NCBI GenBank assembly: GCA_016401345.1
Contig: JAEACG010000003.1
Span: 186,001 to 250,000, forward strand
Length of the DNA: 64,000 bases
DNA from: Fictibacillus nanhaiensis
GTDB taxonomy: Bacteria; Bacillota; Bacilli; Bacillales; Fictibacillaceae
Reading direction: 5' to 3'
Shown here: positions 26,265 through 35,538 of the stretch, one piece after another
Position numbering within the stretch: position 1 is the stretch's first letter
Layout: each line of letters starts with the position of its first letter
Translations under genes and position numbers: made by a program
The notes under the pieces: generated by a model
Database searches by the model: none
What the model was told of the DNA's origin: nothing
Seen by the model: the letters and a program-made list of their open reading frames with translations, nothing else

Positions 26265-27116
26265 GAGGATGGCGAACACCATGCGGTCCTTGCCGCTGAT
26301 GTCTTCCTTTACATACACATCCGCACCAGGGAACGTGACACGAAGCATACTCGCTACCGTCTCACCCTGCCCTGCTCCGACTTCAAAGCCTACGATCGCT
26401 TTTTCTTTCAGAACGAGCGGTAATTCTTCCATAAATCGTCGATAGAACACATAGCCGTCTTCCCCGCCGCTTAGTGCTCTCATCGGTTCACGGTCTTTTA
26501 CAATCGTTTCAAGGACGGCAATCTCATGATCAGGAATGTACGGCGGATTCGATACGACTACATCAAGTTTTTTCCCTTTAGCGATAAAAGGCTGTAAAAG
26601 GTCTCCGTGCAGGAATGTAACCTCTGCACCAAGTCGATCTGCGTTTCCTTTCGCTACTTCAATCGATTCCTCTACAATATCAACCGTGTATACGTTTAGT
26701 CGATTATTTTCTAAAGCTAACGAGATCGAGATAGCTCCGCTTCCCGTTCCAATATCTGCAACAGCAACAGTCTCACGAAAATGTTCAGAGATCAGCGTTA
26801 GGATGTGCTCGACCAACTCTTCTGTTTCTGGTCTTGGAATTAAGACTTCTTCGTTTACCGAAAACGTTCGACCGTAAAATTCCTCTATACCAGTAATATA
26901 CTGAACAGGCTCTCCTTCAACGTGGCGAGCGACTGCCGCTTTGAGTTGCGACTCATTCTCTTCACTCATCACATCATGTAGGCGCATGAGCATCTCTGTT
27001 CGATTCACATCCCCTAAAACATGTCTCATCAAAATTTCTGCAGCAAAACTTTCGCGTCCGTTTTCAGCTAAAAAAGAAGAAGCCCACGCGAGGGCTTCAT
27101 GAACTTTTGTACTCAT
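26256..27116 (-). CDS. prmC: peptide chain release factor N5-glutamine methyltransferase
   Basis: 286-residue SAM-dependent enzyme methylating the GGQ glutamine of release factors. The N-terminal helical domain binds the factor; the SAM site is VADIGTGSGAISISLAL and the catalytic motif is VVSNPPYIP. Start ATG 27116 lies 1 bp after the prfA stop, so the methylase is coupled to its substrate gene. The last codons lie inside a palindromic repeat (26221-26264). Confidence 0.96.
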   Translation of the reverse strand: MSTKVHEALAWASSFLAENGRESFAAEILMRHVLGDVNRTEMLMRLHDVMSEENESQLKAAVARHVEGEPVQYITGIEEFYGRTFSVNEEVLIPRPETEELVEHILTLISEHFRETVAVADIGTGSGAISISLALENNRLNVYTVDIVEESIEVAKGNADRLGAEVTFLHGDLLQPFIAKGKKLDVVVSNPPYIPDHEIAVLETIVKDREPMRALSGGEDGYVFYRRFMEELPLVLKEKAIVGFEVGAGQGETVASMLRVTFPGADVYVKEDISGKDRMVFAILGK

Positions 27117-27117
27117 T

Positions 27118-28191
27118 TTACGCGTCCGCCTGAGCTTTCATCTTGCTTGTTTGGTCTTCTGTAATCAATGCTTCAACGAACTCATCCATCTTACCAAGAA
27201 GGATTTGATCAAGCTTTTGAATCGTTAAACCGATACGGTGATCGGTCACACGGTTTTGTGGGAAGTTGTACGTACGAATACGCTCTGAACGGTCTCCAGA
27301 ACCAACTGCACTCTTACGTGTCTCATCGTACTCTTTTTGAATTTCTCGTTGGATCTTATCATATACACGCGCACGAAGAACTTTCATCGCTTTTTCTTTG
27401 TTCTTGATCTGTGATTTTTCATCCTGACACGATACCACTGTACCTGTAGGAACGTGTGTTAAACGAACCGCTGATTGTGTCGTGTTTACAGACTGCCCTC
27501 CAGGACCTGAAGATGTAAACGTATCAACGCGAACGTCTTTTTCATGAATCTCCACTTCAACCTCTTCAGCCTCAGGCAGTACAGCAACCGTCGCTGTTGA
27601 CGTATGAATTCGTCCGCCTGATTCTGTTGAAGGGACACGCTGAACACGGTGTGCGCCGTTTTCATATTTAAGCTTCGAATAAGCACCAGCACCATTGATC
27701 ATAAAGATGATCTCTTTGTATCCACCAAGCTCTGTGTAAGAAGCTTCGATAACTTCAGATTTCCATCCTTGCATCTCTGCATAACGCGTGTACATACGGT
27801 AAAGGTCACCAGCGAAAAGTGCCGCCTCGTCTCCACCTGCTGCACCACGAACCTCGACGATAACGTTCTTGTCGTCGTTCGGATCTTTTGGAAGCAATAG
27901 AATTTTTAACTGAGCAGTAAATTCTTCGATCTGTTGGTTTAGCCCTGAGATCTCTTCTTTTACCATCGCTGTCATTTCAGCATCAAGCTTATCTTCGAGC
28001 ATTAATTTTGCTTCATCTAATTGCTCTTTCGCTTCTTTATACTCACGGTAAACCGCTACTGTATCTTGAAGGGAAGATTGCTCTTTTGAATAATCGCGCA
28101 GCTTATTCGTATCATTTATAACCTCAGGGTCACTGAGTAATTCATTTAACTTGTCATATCTTGCTTCGATCGTCTCTAAACGTTCTAACAT
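27118..28191 (-). CDS. prfA: peptide chain release factor 1
   Basis: 357-residue class I release factor reading UAA and UAG. The codon-recognition tripeptide region [16 protein letters not shown] carries the PxT motif (PST), and the GGQ motif is [18 protein letters not shown] (about residues 228-245). Length equals the family norm. Immediately upstream of prmC in the B. subtilis order. Confidence 0.98.
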   Translation of the reverse strand: MLERLETIEARYDKLNELLSDPEVINDTNKLRDYSKEQSSLQDTVAVYREYKEAKEQLDEAKLMLEDKLDAEMTAMVKEEISGLNQQIEEFTAQLKILLLPKDPNDDKNVIVEVRGAAGGDEAALFAGDLYRMYTRYAEMQGWKSEVIEASYTELGGYKEIIFMINGAGAYSKLKYENGAHRVQRVPSTESGGRIHTSTATVAVLPEAEEVEVEIHEKDVRVDTFTSSGPGGQSVNTTQSAVRLTHVPTGTVVSCQDEKSQIKNKEKAMKVLRARVYDKIQREIQKEYDETRKSAVGSGDRSERIRTYNFPQNRVTDHRIGLTIQKLDQILLGKMDEFVEALITEDQTSKMKAQADA

Positions 28192-28280
28192 GGTTTTTCA
28201 CCTCTGTTTTATATGCATAACATTATAATTATAGACTATTACAGGTGTTACAGTCAAAAGCAAAAAGGAACGAAATCAAT

Positions 28281-28318
28281 TAAAAAGGCCGCCCTTTCCT
28301 TAAAAAGAGAGCCTTTAT
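28281..28318 (-). terminator. probable terminator of the MOSC gene
   Basis: AAAGGC (28284-28289) pairs with GCCTTT (28311-28316); the minus strand ends in TTTTT. It lies 17 bp past the MOSC stop codon. Confidence 0.55.
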
Positions 28319-28335
28319 GAAACTTGAGACGATAT

Positions 28336-28980
28336 TTACATTTTTCGTTTTTGCAGCGCTTCTCTCATCGATTCAGCTAATTCTTTCACTTCGATCAATC
28401 TTTGAATTTTTTCAGCATCTTTTAAAAACCCATACTTGATCCTGTTCGATTCTGTTACAGAAATGTGTGCAGGGTGTTTTTCAATCAGCAACATCTCATC
28501 ACCTGCTGCAACCAATCCTTCTTTTAATACACGAAGGTAGTAACCGGTTCGCCCCGTATCTACAACCTTTTTGATCATATCTGGCCGACAAAGAACAGAA
28601 GCTAACGTCTGACAAGGCTGACGAGGCTGTGTGATCTGCACAATCGCTTCACCCACAGAAAACACGTCACCAACACAAACATCATTCTCTAAAAGACCTT
28701 TAACAGTAAGGTTTTCTCCAAATGCTGGGATAGACAACGGCGCTTCTAAATTCAGCTCAGTCGTCCATTTTTCATAATGCTCAAACGGGTACACACATAC
28801 TGCTTTATCTGTTCCACCATGGTGCTTCGTATCCCCTACTCCGTCACCTTCAAAATGAGTTTTATGTAAAAAAACAGGTTGCTGCTGCGGCTTTTTATTG
28901 TAGGCTGTAAAAAAAGTTTTAGTTTGTGTCTTAACTTCTACTGGCAGCTTAATGTTTAACGAAGTTATATTGCCCATCAT
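28336..28980 (-). CDS. MOSC domain protein, YiiM-like
   Basis: 214-residue protein with a MOSC (molybdenum cofactor sulfurase C-terminal) domain of the YiiM class, related to reduction of N-hydroxylated compounds. Visible are HKTHFEGDGVGDTKHHGGTDKAVCVYPFEHY near residue 40, FGENLTVKGLLENDVCVGDVF, and the conserved QPRQPCQTLA with its cysteine, followed by a C-terminal three-helix tail. ATG 28980 is six bases after GAGGTG; an adjacent ATG follows. Confidence 0.85.
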   Translation of the reverse strand: MMGNITSLNIKLPVEVKTQTKTFFTAYNKKPQQQPVFLHKTHFEGDGVGDTKHHGGTDKAVCVYPFEHYEKWTTELNLEAPLSIPAFGENLTVKGLLENDVCVGDVFSVGEAIVQITQPRQPCQTLASVLCRPDMIKKVVDTGRTGYYLRVLKEGLVAAGDEMLLIEKHPAHISVTESNRIKYGFLKDAEKIQRLIEVKELAESMREALQKRKM

Positions 28981-29022
28981 TCCCCTCACCTCACAAAAAG
29001 CATAGCATAGGACAAAAGGAAA

Positions 29023-29349
29023 TTAATAGGAAAAGATATTGCGACGCAACTGCTCGTAATCGATGCGCTCTTGGTTCATTCGAATCGCTTTCGTCAGCTC
29101 CTCAATCACCACTTTTTCGTTCGTGATCACATTGAACACATAAGGGATGGTCGCAAAATGACCTAGAAAATGCGTACAGCCAACATAACGCGGATTGTCC
29201 GTTTGATTTTCATTCTTATATTTAATAATAAAATTGCCCATGCCTTCATAGACAGGATCCAATGGTTTTTGTTCAAGCTTTTTTATCAGTGTATGAATCG
29301 GCTGAACCGGTGCGTTCCAGTCCGTTCCGTTCGATTTGATCTCTAGCAC
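29023..29349 (-). CDS. hypothetical protein, no recognised family
   Basis: 108 residues if it starts at GTG 29349, which has AGAGGTGG six bases upstream; a TTG at 29409 would add 20 residues without a ribosome site. I do not recognise it. The composition is ordinary and soluble: no signal peptide or membrane segment, with a beta-rich middle (GNFIIKYKNENQTDNPRYVGCTHFLGHF) and a charged helical C-terminus (KVVIEELTKAIRMNQERIDYEQLRR). Codon use looks like its neighbours'. It lies between the MOSC gene and a divergent CoA-disulfide reductase gene. Confidence 0.55.
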   Translation of the reverse strand: MLEIKSNGTDWNAPVQPIHTLIKKLEQKPLDPVYEGMGNFIIKYKNENQTDNPRYVGCTHFLGHFATIPYVFNVITNEKVVIEELTKAIRMNQERIDYEQLRRNIFSY

Positions 29350-29503
29350 AGTCCACCACCTCTTTCTACTATCATAGTTCGTTTTAACTCTGTACTTCTT
29401 GTTGGTCAAAGTGAAGAGAGTTGTGGCATCATACTTATAAACGTTACTTTTTTCGAAACAATGGGAATACTATATGGTTAGAGAGACGTAAGGAGCTGAT
29501 CAG

Positions 29504-30838
29504 ATGAAATATTGCATTATTGGTGGAGATGCGGCTGGTATGAGTGCCGCTATGCAGATTGTTCGAAATGAAAAAGATGCTAACATAACCGTTCTTGAAA
29601 AAGGCGGTATCTATTCTTATGGACAATGCGGACTTCCTTATGTAGTAGGCGGGCTCATCCCTTCTACTGATGAACTTATCGCTCGCAATATTGAGACGTT
29701 CCGGGAAAAATACGGCATGGATGCTCGTACGTTTCATGAGGTAACAGCTGTAGATATCACCTCTAAAAAAGTGACTGGTATACATACGAAGACAGGGCAA
29801 TCGTTTGAGGTGCCATATGATAAGCTCTTAGTTGCGACAGGTGTTAGTCCGATCATACCGAAGCAATGGACAGGATTGCATCTACAAGGAATCTATCCGC
29901 TTAAGACGATTCCTGATGCCGAGAATCTCATGGCTGGGTTAAAAAATGTTCAACATGTAACCATCATCGGTGGAGGATACATCGGTCTTGAGATGGCTGA
30001 AAACGTACTAAAACTCGGTAAAAAGGTACGTATCATCCAGCGCAGCAATCAGCTTGGAAATATCTTTGATCACGATTTTGCTCCATTCATCCATGAAGAA
30101 GCAGAGAAACATGGTATCGAGCTTTGTTTAGAAGAAGAAGTTCTAGGTTTTAAAGGCGACGATCACGTTCAATTCGTAAAAACAGCCAAAAAAGATTATC
30201 CAACAGACCTTGTTATCGTGTCTGTCGGTGTGTCACCGAACACAAACTTTTTAAAAGAAACGGACTTAGCACTCAATGAACAGGGAGTTATCGTCGTGAA
30301 TGAGTCGATGGAAACGAGTGTGGACAGTGTGTATGCCGCTGGTGATTGTGCGACTCACTATCACCGTGTAAAAAAACTAAATGATCATATTCCACTTGGA
30401 ACGACAGCAAATAAGCAAGGGCGGATTGCCGGATTAAACATGGTTGGTGTAAAGAAACCGTTTAAAGGAATTGTCGGAACGTCCATCATCCAATTCATGG
30501 ACCTAACACTAGGAAAAACTGGATTATCGAATAAAGAAGCAGAAAAACTGAACATTCCTTTTGCAGAGATCAAGATTACATCGAAAAGTCATGCTGGTTA
30601 TTACCCTGATCCAAAGAAATTAGAAATAAAATTAACATATCACAAAGAAACAGAAAAGTTACTAGGTGCGCAAATCATCGGTGAAGAGGGCGTAGATAAA
30701 CGTATCGACGTGCTTGCAACAGCCCTTTATCACGATATGGATGTTGAGGAATTGGCAGATTTGGATCTGGCATACGCGCCTCCGTATAACGGGTCATGGG
30801 ATCCCATCCAGCAAGCATCTCGAAGACTTGGGAAATAA
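29504..30838 (+). CDS. CoA-disulfide reductase family FAD/NAD(P) oxidoreductase
   Basis: 444-residue flavoprotein. The N-terminal FAD fold is IIGGDAAGMSAAMQIVR, the single redox cysteine is in YGQCGLPY (about Cys42), the NAD(P) fold is VTIIGGGYIGLEMAENV, and the second FAD motif is VYAAGDCATHYHRV. A C-terminal dimerisation domain follows. The lone active-site Cys places it with CoA-disulfide reductases and NADH oxidases; which activity dominates is not decidable here. It could keep the CoA pool reduced. Its final codons GGG AAA TAA lie in a palindromic repeat. Confidence 0.88.
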   Translation: MKYCIIGGDAAGMSAAMQIVRNEKDANITVLEKGGIYSYGQCGLPYVVGGLIPSTDELIARNIETFREKYGMDARTFHEVTAVDITSKKVTGIHTKTGQSFEVPYDKLLVATGVSPIIPKQWTGLHLQGIYPLKTIPDAENLMAGLKNVQHVTIIGGGYIGLEMAENVLKLGKKVRIIQRSNQLGNIFDHDFAPFIHEEAEKHGIELCLEEEVLGFKGDDHVQFVKTAKKDYPTDLVIVSVGVSPNTNFLKETDLALNEQGVIVVNESMETSVDSVYAAGDCATHYHRVKKLNDHIPLGTTANKQGRIAGLNMVGVKKPFKGIVGTSIIQFMDLTLGKTGLSNKEAEKLNIPFAEIKITSKSHAGYYPDPKKLEIKLTYHKETEKLLGAQIIGEEGVDKRIDVLATALYHDMDVEELADLDLAYAPPYNGSWDPIQQASRRLGK

Positions 30839-30880
30839 ATTGGGAAATGGGGTCAGACCCCATTTCCCGTTTTATTTCCC
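30830..30880. repeat. 51-bp palindrome built on GGGGTCAGACCCC, copy 2
   Basis: Arms of 25 bp match at all but two positions around a central A. The left arm begins GGGAAATAA, which is the end and stop codon of the CoA-disulfide reductase gene. The right arm ends 3 bp before the stop codon of the converging lipoprotein gene. It can act as a bidirectional hairpin but has no T-run. Confidence 0.85.
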
Positions 30881-30883
30881 ACA

Positions 30884-31354
30884 CTAATGATCGATTTTTA
30901 ATGAAAAATTATATCGTGGAACTGCTCGTTCTACAGCGTTCATAATTTTACGATGCGTAGCTGCCCGTTCTTTCTTGGACATTTCATGCGGCACATTCAC
31001 ATGAATGTGTGCATAATTTCCGTTTACTGTGACCATCTGCGGATTGATTCCAGACGAATCAATAACAGCCTGACGAATCATATCTTGATCATCGGAAAGA
31101 TCAAATCGTGTGGTATTCATCGTCCGATAATCATTTGGATTCATATTGGTGTCATAGCTATAGTTGTTTCGTGGTTCGTTTTTGGTTAGGTGGTAATTGA
31201 TAATCCCATGACCAAACAGGTTATCCCGAATATCCCGTTTATCTTCATGAGCGGCAGGCTCAATTTTAGCCCCTTCTTCTTTATAAGACTGCATAGGTGA
31301 ACATGCTGTTGTTACCAATAGTGCTAAAAGCGGCGCATAGATTGCCTTTTTCAC
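30884..31354 (-). CDS. YhcN/YlaJ-family sporulation lipoprotein
   Basis: 156-residue lipoprotein: MKKAIYAPLLALLVTTAC gives a lipobox ending at Cys18. The C-terminal domain matches the YhcN/YlaJ type found in spore membranes: DMIRQAVIDSSGINPQMVTVNGNYAHIHVNV, a metal-free ferredoxin-like alpha/beta unit. The function in germination or spore envelope is known only for relatives. The start is GTG 31354, six bases after GGGAGGTG; the GTG three codons earlier overlaps the ribosome site. Confidence 0.82.
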   Translation of the reverse strand: MKKAIYAPLLALLVTTACSPMQSYKEEGAKIEPAAHEDKRDIRDNLFGHGIINYHLTKNEPRNNYSYDTNMNPNDYRTMNTTRFDLSDDQDMIRQAVIDSSGINPQMVTVNGNYAHIHVNVPHEMSKKERAATHRKIMNAVERAVPRYNFSLKIDH

Positions 31355-31453
31355 TATAAACACCTCCCATATCGTTAGGATTTCCTGTTTAGGAGGTGAT
31401 TATGTTAAGTTGGTAGACGTTTTTAGGCTGGATGATTGTCAAAGGTAACGATG

Positions 31454-31550
31454 AATCCACAAATTTAGAGCTTGAATCCAAAAGTTTTGGCCTTCAATCC
31501 ATAAATTCCTTCGTTCAATCCACAAGTTTTGGCCATTTATCCACGAGTCG
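31454..31550 (+). repeat. array of five AATCCA-type cores at an exact 21-bp period
   Basis: Units begin at 31454, 31475, 31496, 31517 and 31538 (AATCCACAAATT, AATCCAAAAGTT, AATCCATAAATT, AATCCACAAGTT, TATCCACGAGTC). Same core family as the arrays at 12089 and 42479. It lies past the 3' end of tdk, in the 311-bp gap 31355-31665. Confidence 0.88.
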
Positions 31551-31665
31551 ACCCACCGCGACATGTTTCGACTCCACTCCAACTGCATGCTGCCTTCCTC
31601 AAGCACCACCAACGTCAAAAAAAGCCCGAGAGCACAAAGCTCCCGGACAATATCGTATCAAACCT

Positions 31666-32292
31666 TTATTTCAACCGACCTTCTAAGCCCTCTGCGCTTG
31701 ATAGGAGGTTTCTTTTTTTCCCTGGTACTTCATGACAATGGCGGCAGCGCGGCTCATAAGACTCGGACGCTCCCACTAAGATCACTGGATCATCATAAGA
31801 AGCAGGTCTGTTATCGATCAAACGCTGTGTACGGCTCGCAGGTGATCCGCAAACCATGCAGATCGCTTGAAGCTTTGTCACATGTTCAGCAAGAGCCATC
31901 ATCTTTGGAACGGGTCCGAACGGCTCGCCTTTAAAGTCCTGATCTAGTCCTGCAACGATAACGCGCATTCCTTGATCCGCTAATTCTTGAGCAACTGGGA
32001 TGATATCTTCATCAAAGAATTGCACTTCGTCGATCGCTACGACTTCGGTTTCAGGCAATACGTTTTTTAAGATCTCAACAGAACGTCCAACTGGTTCAGC
32101 CATAACAGCGGTTCCGTTATGAGACACAACCGATTCCTCGCTATAGCGGTTATCGATCAGCGGCTTAAACACCTGTACTTTTTGCTTTGCATACGTCGCT
32201 CTTCTTACGCGGCGAATAAGTTCTTCTGATTTTCCAGAGAACATGCTGCCGCAGATCAATTCGATCCAGCCATTTTGTTTCATCACATACAT
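31666..32292 (-). CDS. tdk: thymidine kinase
   Basis: 208-residue type II thymidine kinase of the salvage pathway. P-loop [14 protein letters not shown] near the N-terminus, the [13 protein letters not shown] segment, and two zinc-ligand pairs, CMVCG and CRHCH, forming the lasso domain. I choose ATG 32292, six bases after GGGGGAG; 23 upstream in-frame residues are leader. It is downstream of rpmE2 and rho, as in B. subtilis. Confidence 0.96.
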   Translation of the reverse strand: MYVMKQNGWIELICGSMFSGKSEELIRRVRRATYAKQKVQVFKPLIDNRYSEESVVSHNGTAVMAEPVGRSVEILKNVLPETEVVAIDEVQFFDEDIIPVAQELADQGMRVIVAGLDQDFKGEPFGPVPKMMALAEHVTKLQAICMVCGSPASRTQRLIDNRPASYDDPVILVGASESYEPRCRHCHEVPGKKRNLLSSAEGLEGRLK

Positions 32293-32402
32293 GGCCTGCT
32301 CCCCCTTTCGCAACAATCTTTTCCTTAGTATGTACGAAATGTATGATGTTTTACCATACATAGACGTTCGTTACAGGAGTGCTTTACTCCTTTTAAGGCG
32401 TA

Positions 32403-32436
32403 TAAAAAACCCGGTCCATCAAAACAGTTACCGAGT
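32403..32436 (-). terminator. second terminator after rpmE2
   Basis: Minus-strand ACTCGGT (32436-32430) pairs with ACCGGGT (32415-32409) with one G-U pair, then TTTTTTATA. It lies about 55 bp beyond the first terminator, forming a tandem pair before tdk. Confidence 0.65.
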
Positions 32437-32461
32437 TCTTGTTTTCTATAAAATACAAAAG

Positions 32462-32492
32462 AAAAAAGGGCAAGAAAGACTCCTGCCCTTTT
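32462..32492 (-). terminator. first terminator after rpmE2
   Basis: AAAAGGGCA (32464-32472) pairs exactly with TGCCCTTTT (32484-32492); the minus strand continues TTTTTTC. Confidence 0.85.
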
Positions 32493-32504
32493 ACTTGCAA
32501 CAAA

Positions 32505-32750
32505 TTACTTAAGGTTGTATTTCTTCTTAAAGCGGTCAACACGTCCACCAACATCAGAGAACTTCTGACGGCCAGTGTAGAACGGGTGAGTGTCAGAACT
32601 AACATCCACTTTAATTACTGGATATTCGTTACCGTCTTCCCACTTCATTGTCTCGCTTGAAGACAAAGTTGATCCTGAAAGGAAGCTAAATCCGCTTTGA
32701 GCGTCAACAAAGATAACCTTTTTATAATTCGGATGAATTCCTTGTTTCAT
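32505..32750 (-). CDS. rpmE2: 50S ribosomal protein L31 type B (zinc-independent)
   Basis: 81-residue L31. It starts [20 protein letters not shown] and contains [30 protein letters not shown]. It lacks the CxxC pairs of the zinc-binding type A protein, which marks it as type B, the form made under zinc limitation in B. subtilis (YtiA). Here it occupies the rho-tdk slot where B. subtilis has the zinc-binding rpmE. ATG 32750 follows AAGGAGTGG. No Zur-like palindrome is evident upstream. Confidence 0.93.
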   Translation of the reverse strand: MKQGIHPNYKKVIFVDAQSGFSFLSGSTLSSSETMKWEDGNEYPVIKVDVSSDTHPFYTGRQKFSDVGGRVDRFKKKYNLK

Positions 32751-32854
32751 TCTAATTCCACTCCTTCTGCCCTGTTTCCTATGCGGAGACAGAGTTATAA
32801 ACACATAAAAATAGTATAACAGGGACAAAACCCATTTGCAACCATACTTTTTCG

Positions 32855-34141
32855 TTAGTTTGTTACGGGTTTAGCTCGCTTTGGCGCTCCCTTTTTTTCA
32901 CTCTCAAAAAGCTCGAAAAACTCTTCATTATTCTCCGTTTTACGCATGCGTTTCATGAACTTGTCTACGAAATCGAACGAGTCATCCATCGTTTTACGGA
33001 TCGACCAAAGTGCCTCAAGATGATCTTTTGCGATAAGCATCTCTTCTTTTCTCGTTCCAGAACGGCGAATATCGATCGCAGGGAAAATACGGCGCTCAGC
33101 CAGCTTACGATCTAAGTGAAGCTCCATGTTTCCTGTTCCTTTGAACTCCTCGTAGATCACATCATCCATACGAGATCCCGTATCGACTAGAGCCGTTGCT
33201 AGGATCGTTAAGCTCCCACCTTCTTCGATGTTACGAGCAGCACCGAAGAAACGCTTCGGACGGTGGAACGCAGCAGGGTCGATACCACCAGATAGTGTAC
33301 GGCCGCTTGGCGGAATAACAAGGTTGTATGCACGAGCCAGACGAGTGATGCTATCGAGCAGGATAACAACATCCTTTTTGTGCTCAACAAGTCTCATGGC
33401 ACGCTCTAACACAAGCTCTGCCACTTTAATATGGTTTTCTGGCACTTCATCAAACGTTGAGCTTACAACGTCTCCTTTAACAGAACGCTCGATATCTGTT
33501 ACTTCCTCAGGACGCTCATCGATAAGCAAGACGATCAGCTCCACTTGCGGGTTGTTCGTCGTCACACTATGTGCGATTTCCTTTAGCAAGCTTGTCTTAC
33601 CCGCTTTTGGAGGAGCGACGATCAGACCACGCTGACCAAAACCAACAGGCGCCATCATGTCGATGATCCGCGTTGAAATGTTGTTGCTCGTTGTCTCCAT
33701 AACCATTTTCTTTTCCGGATATAAAGCCGTCAGTGCAGGGAAATGCACACGTTCTTTTGCCGTTTCAGGGTCCTCACCATTAACCGCGTTAACTTGTAAA
33801 AGTCCATAATAGCGTTCGTTTTCCTTTGGAGGACGAACTTTCCCTGATACTTTATCTCCGTTTCTTAGATCGAATCGACGGATCTGGGAAGCCGAGATGT
33901 ATATATCTTGAGAACTCGGTGAGTAATTGATCGGACGCAAGAAGCCGAATCCTTCGTTCGGGATGATCTCCAAAACACCTTCCATGAATGAATAACCATC
34001 AAGTTCTGCTTGTGCTTTCAAAATTGAAAACATCAATTCACGCTTTGTTAATTTACCGTAATATTGAATATTATATTGTTTGGCAAGCTCATAAAGCTCT
34101 TTTAATTTCTTTGTCTCTAATGTTGCTAAATCTATCCCCAT
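32855..34141 (-). CDS. rho: transcription termination factor Rho
   Basis: 428-residue hexameric RNA helicase ending transcription at unstructured C-rich RNA. The N-terminal RNA-binding domain has a cold-shock-like fold ([30 protein letters not shown]). The ATPase has Walker [16 protein letters not shown], Walker [17 protein letters not shown], the Q-loop region around [21 protein letters not shown], and the arginine-rich [11 protein letters not shown]-type segment ([20 protein letters not shown]). The leader is a long G-free tract suited to autogenous control. Confidence 0.97.
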   Translation of the reverse strand: MGIDLATLETKKLKELYELAKQYNIQYYGKLTKRELMFSILKAQAELDGYSFMEGVLEIIPNEGFGFLRPINYSPSSQDIYISASQIRRFDLRNGDKVSGKVRPPKENERYYGLLQVNAVNGEDPETAKERVHFPALTALYPEKKMVMETTSNNISTRIIDMMAPVGFGQRGLIVAPPKAGKTSLLKEIAHSVTTNNPQVELIVLLIDERPEEVTDIERSVKGDVVSSTFDEVPENHIKVAELVLERAMRLVEHKKDVVILLDSITRLARAYNLVIPPSGRTLSGGIDPAAFHRPKRFFGAARNIEEGGSLTILATALVDTGSRMDDVIYEEFKGTGNMELHLDRKLAERRIFPAIDIRRSGTRKEEMLIAKDHLEALWSIRKTMDDSFDFVDKFMKRMRKTENNEEFFELFESEKKGAPKRAKPVTN

Positions 34142-34181
34142 AGTGACACCACGCTTTTCTATTAATAACTAACTAAACATC

Positions 34182-34253
34182 TATTAAAAATTATGATGGG
34201 ATTTTTTTGTTTGTTTTGTTGGTTTGGTTTTGGTTTTTTTAATGGAAGGAGTT
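34182..34253 (-). promoter_or_regulatory. 72-nt G-free leader segment upstream of rho (rut-like)
   Basis: The + strand has no C from 34182 to 34253, so the rho leader RNA has 72 nt without a G but with about 18 C, mostly ACC and AAC words. Unstructured, C-containing, G-free RNA is what Rho binds, and autoregulation of B. subtilis rho is known, so this is a plausible rut site in its own leader. Confidence 0.55.
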
Positions 34254-34320
34254 CCTTTGAAAGTTAAGGGTATTAGTGGGTATGAAGAAAATGTATCGAA
34301 CAAAATGAATCATACTTCTT

Positions 34321-34350
34321 ATTTTAACCACATATTCAGTCTTTAATCAA
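34321..34350 (-). promoter_or_regulatory. candidate promoter of rho
   Basis: Minus-strand TTGATT (34350-34345), 18-bp spacer, TAAAAT (34326-34321). It would give a ~170-nt leader containing the G-free tract. Besides this and the leader, the gap 34142-34485 shows no gene. Confidence 0.4.
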
Positions 34351-34452
34351 GCAACAGAAACTCAGAAGTAAATCACTTCTAACGAGAATTTACAATACAT
34401 CTCGAGCTTTTGCAACTGAATCTAAGATTAATTCATATAAATGTAACGGAAA

Positions 34453-34478
34453 GACCGGACGAAGTTGTCCGGCCTCAC
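34453..34478 (-). terminator. hairpin after glpX
   Basis: CCGGAC (34455-34460) pairs with GTCCGG (34467-34472) around six bases; minus-strand continuation is TCTTTCC, a weak T-tract. Confidence 0.5.
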
Positions 34479-34485
34479 TCGTTAT

Positions 34486-35454
34486 TTATGGTTTGATCAC
34501 AAGATCTGGTTTCTTCTTCAAACTGTGTCTTCCATCGATAAATCGTACAGTTCCTGACTTTGCACGCATAACCACTGATTGCGTTGTACCTGTCGATCCG
34601 TCAAAACGTACTCCTTTTAAAAGCTCGCCGTCTGTAACACCTGTTGCAGCAAAGATCGCGTCGTCCCCTTTTACAAGGTCGTCCATGTACAATACACGAT
34701 TAACGTCGTCGATGCCCATGCGTTTGCAGCGTTCTAATTCTTCGTCGTTTTGAGGAAGCAGCTTACCTTGAAGTTCTCCACCAAGGCATTTTAACGCAAC
34801 AGCTGCGATTACACCTTCAGGAGCTCCTCCTGAACCGAATAAAATATCAACACCCGTATCGTCAAACGCCGTATTGATCGCCGCTGCTACATCGCCATCT
34901 GAAATCAGCTTGATACGCGCACCCGCTTCACGAATATCTTGGATGATCTGCTCGTGACGTGGTCGGTCTAGGATTACTGCTACCAAGTCCTCGATATTCT
35001 TGTTTTTCGCTTCTGCTACTGCTCGTAAGTTATCGATAACAGGTGCGTTAATGTCAATCTTGCCAACACTTTCACGTCCAACTGCAATCTTGTCCATGTA
35101 CATGTCTGGTGCATGAAGCAGGTTTCCGTGGTCAGCGATCGCTAAAACAGCTAAAGCGTTCCACGTTCCAGATGCAACGATGTTCGTTCCTTCTAACGGA
35201 TCAACTGCAACATCAACACGAGGACCATAGCCTGTCCCAAGTTTTTCTCCGATATAAAGCATAGGAGCTTCATCCATCTCGCCTTCACCGATCACAACTG
35301 TCCCTTTCATCGGAACCGTATCAAAAACGTTACGCATTGCAGTTGTTGCTGCGTCGTCCGCTTCGTCTTTCTTTCCTCTTCCCATCCAACGTGCTGATGC
35401 AAGAGCTGCCGCCTCTGTTACACGAACAAGCTCCATCGATAAACTTCTTTCCAT
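34486..35454 (-). CDS. glpX: fructose-1,6-bisphosphatase, class II
   Basis: 322-residue GlpX-type phosphatase of gluconeogenesis. Metal and substrate motifs are [13 protein letters not shown], the lithium-sensitive phosphatase signature [10 protein letters not shown], and [25 protein letters not shown] 35454 follows GGAGGG by eight bases; an ATG at 35472 precedes the ribosome site. It lies between murA and rho as in B. subtilis (ywjI). Confidence 0.95.
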   Translation of the reverse strand: MERSLSMELVRVTEAAALASARWMGRGKKDEADDAATTAMRNVFDTVPMKGTVVIGEGEMDEAPMLYIGEKLGTGYGPRVDVAVDPLEGTNIVASGTWNALAVLAIADHGNLLHAPDMYMDKIAVGRESVGKIDINAPVIDNLRAVAEAKNKNIEDLVAVILDRPRHEQIIQDIREAGARIKLISDGDVAAAINTAFDDTGVDILFGSGGAPEGVIAAVALKCLGGELQGKLLPQNDEELERCKRMGIDDVNRVLYMDDLVKGDDAIFAATGVTDGELLKGVRFDGSTGTTQSVVMRAKSGTVRFIDGRHSLKKKPDLVIKP

Positions 35455-35538
35455 GTGTGTTTCCCTCCCCATACTTTAACCGCTTACATAATTATCCTGA
35501 AGAAAAATCACCAGGTGATGGTGATTTCTCGTTTTAAC

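Noticed and set aside
32439-32660. Short frames around the rpmE2 3' end
   Set aside because: They contain the tandem terminators and are antisense to rpmE2.
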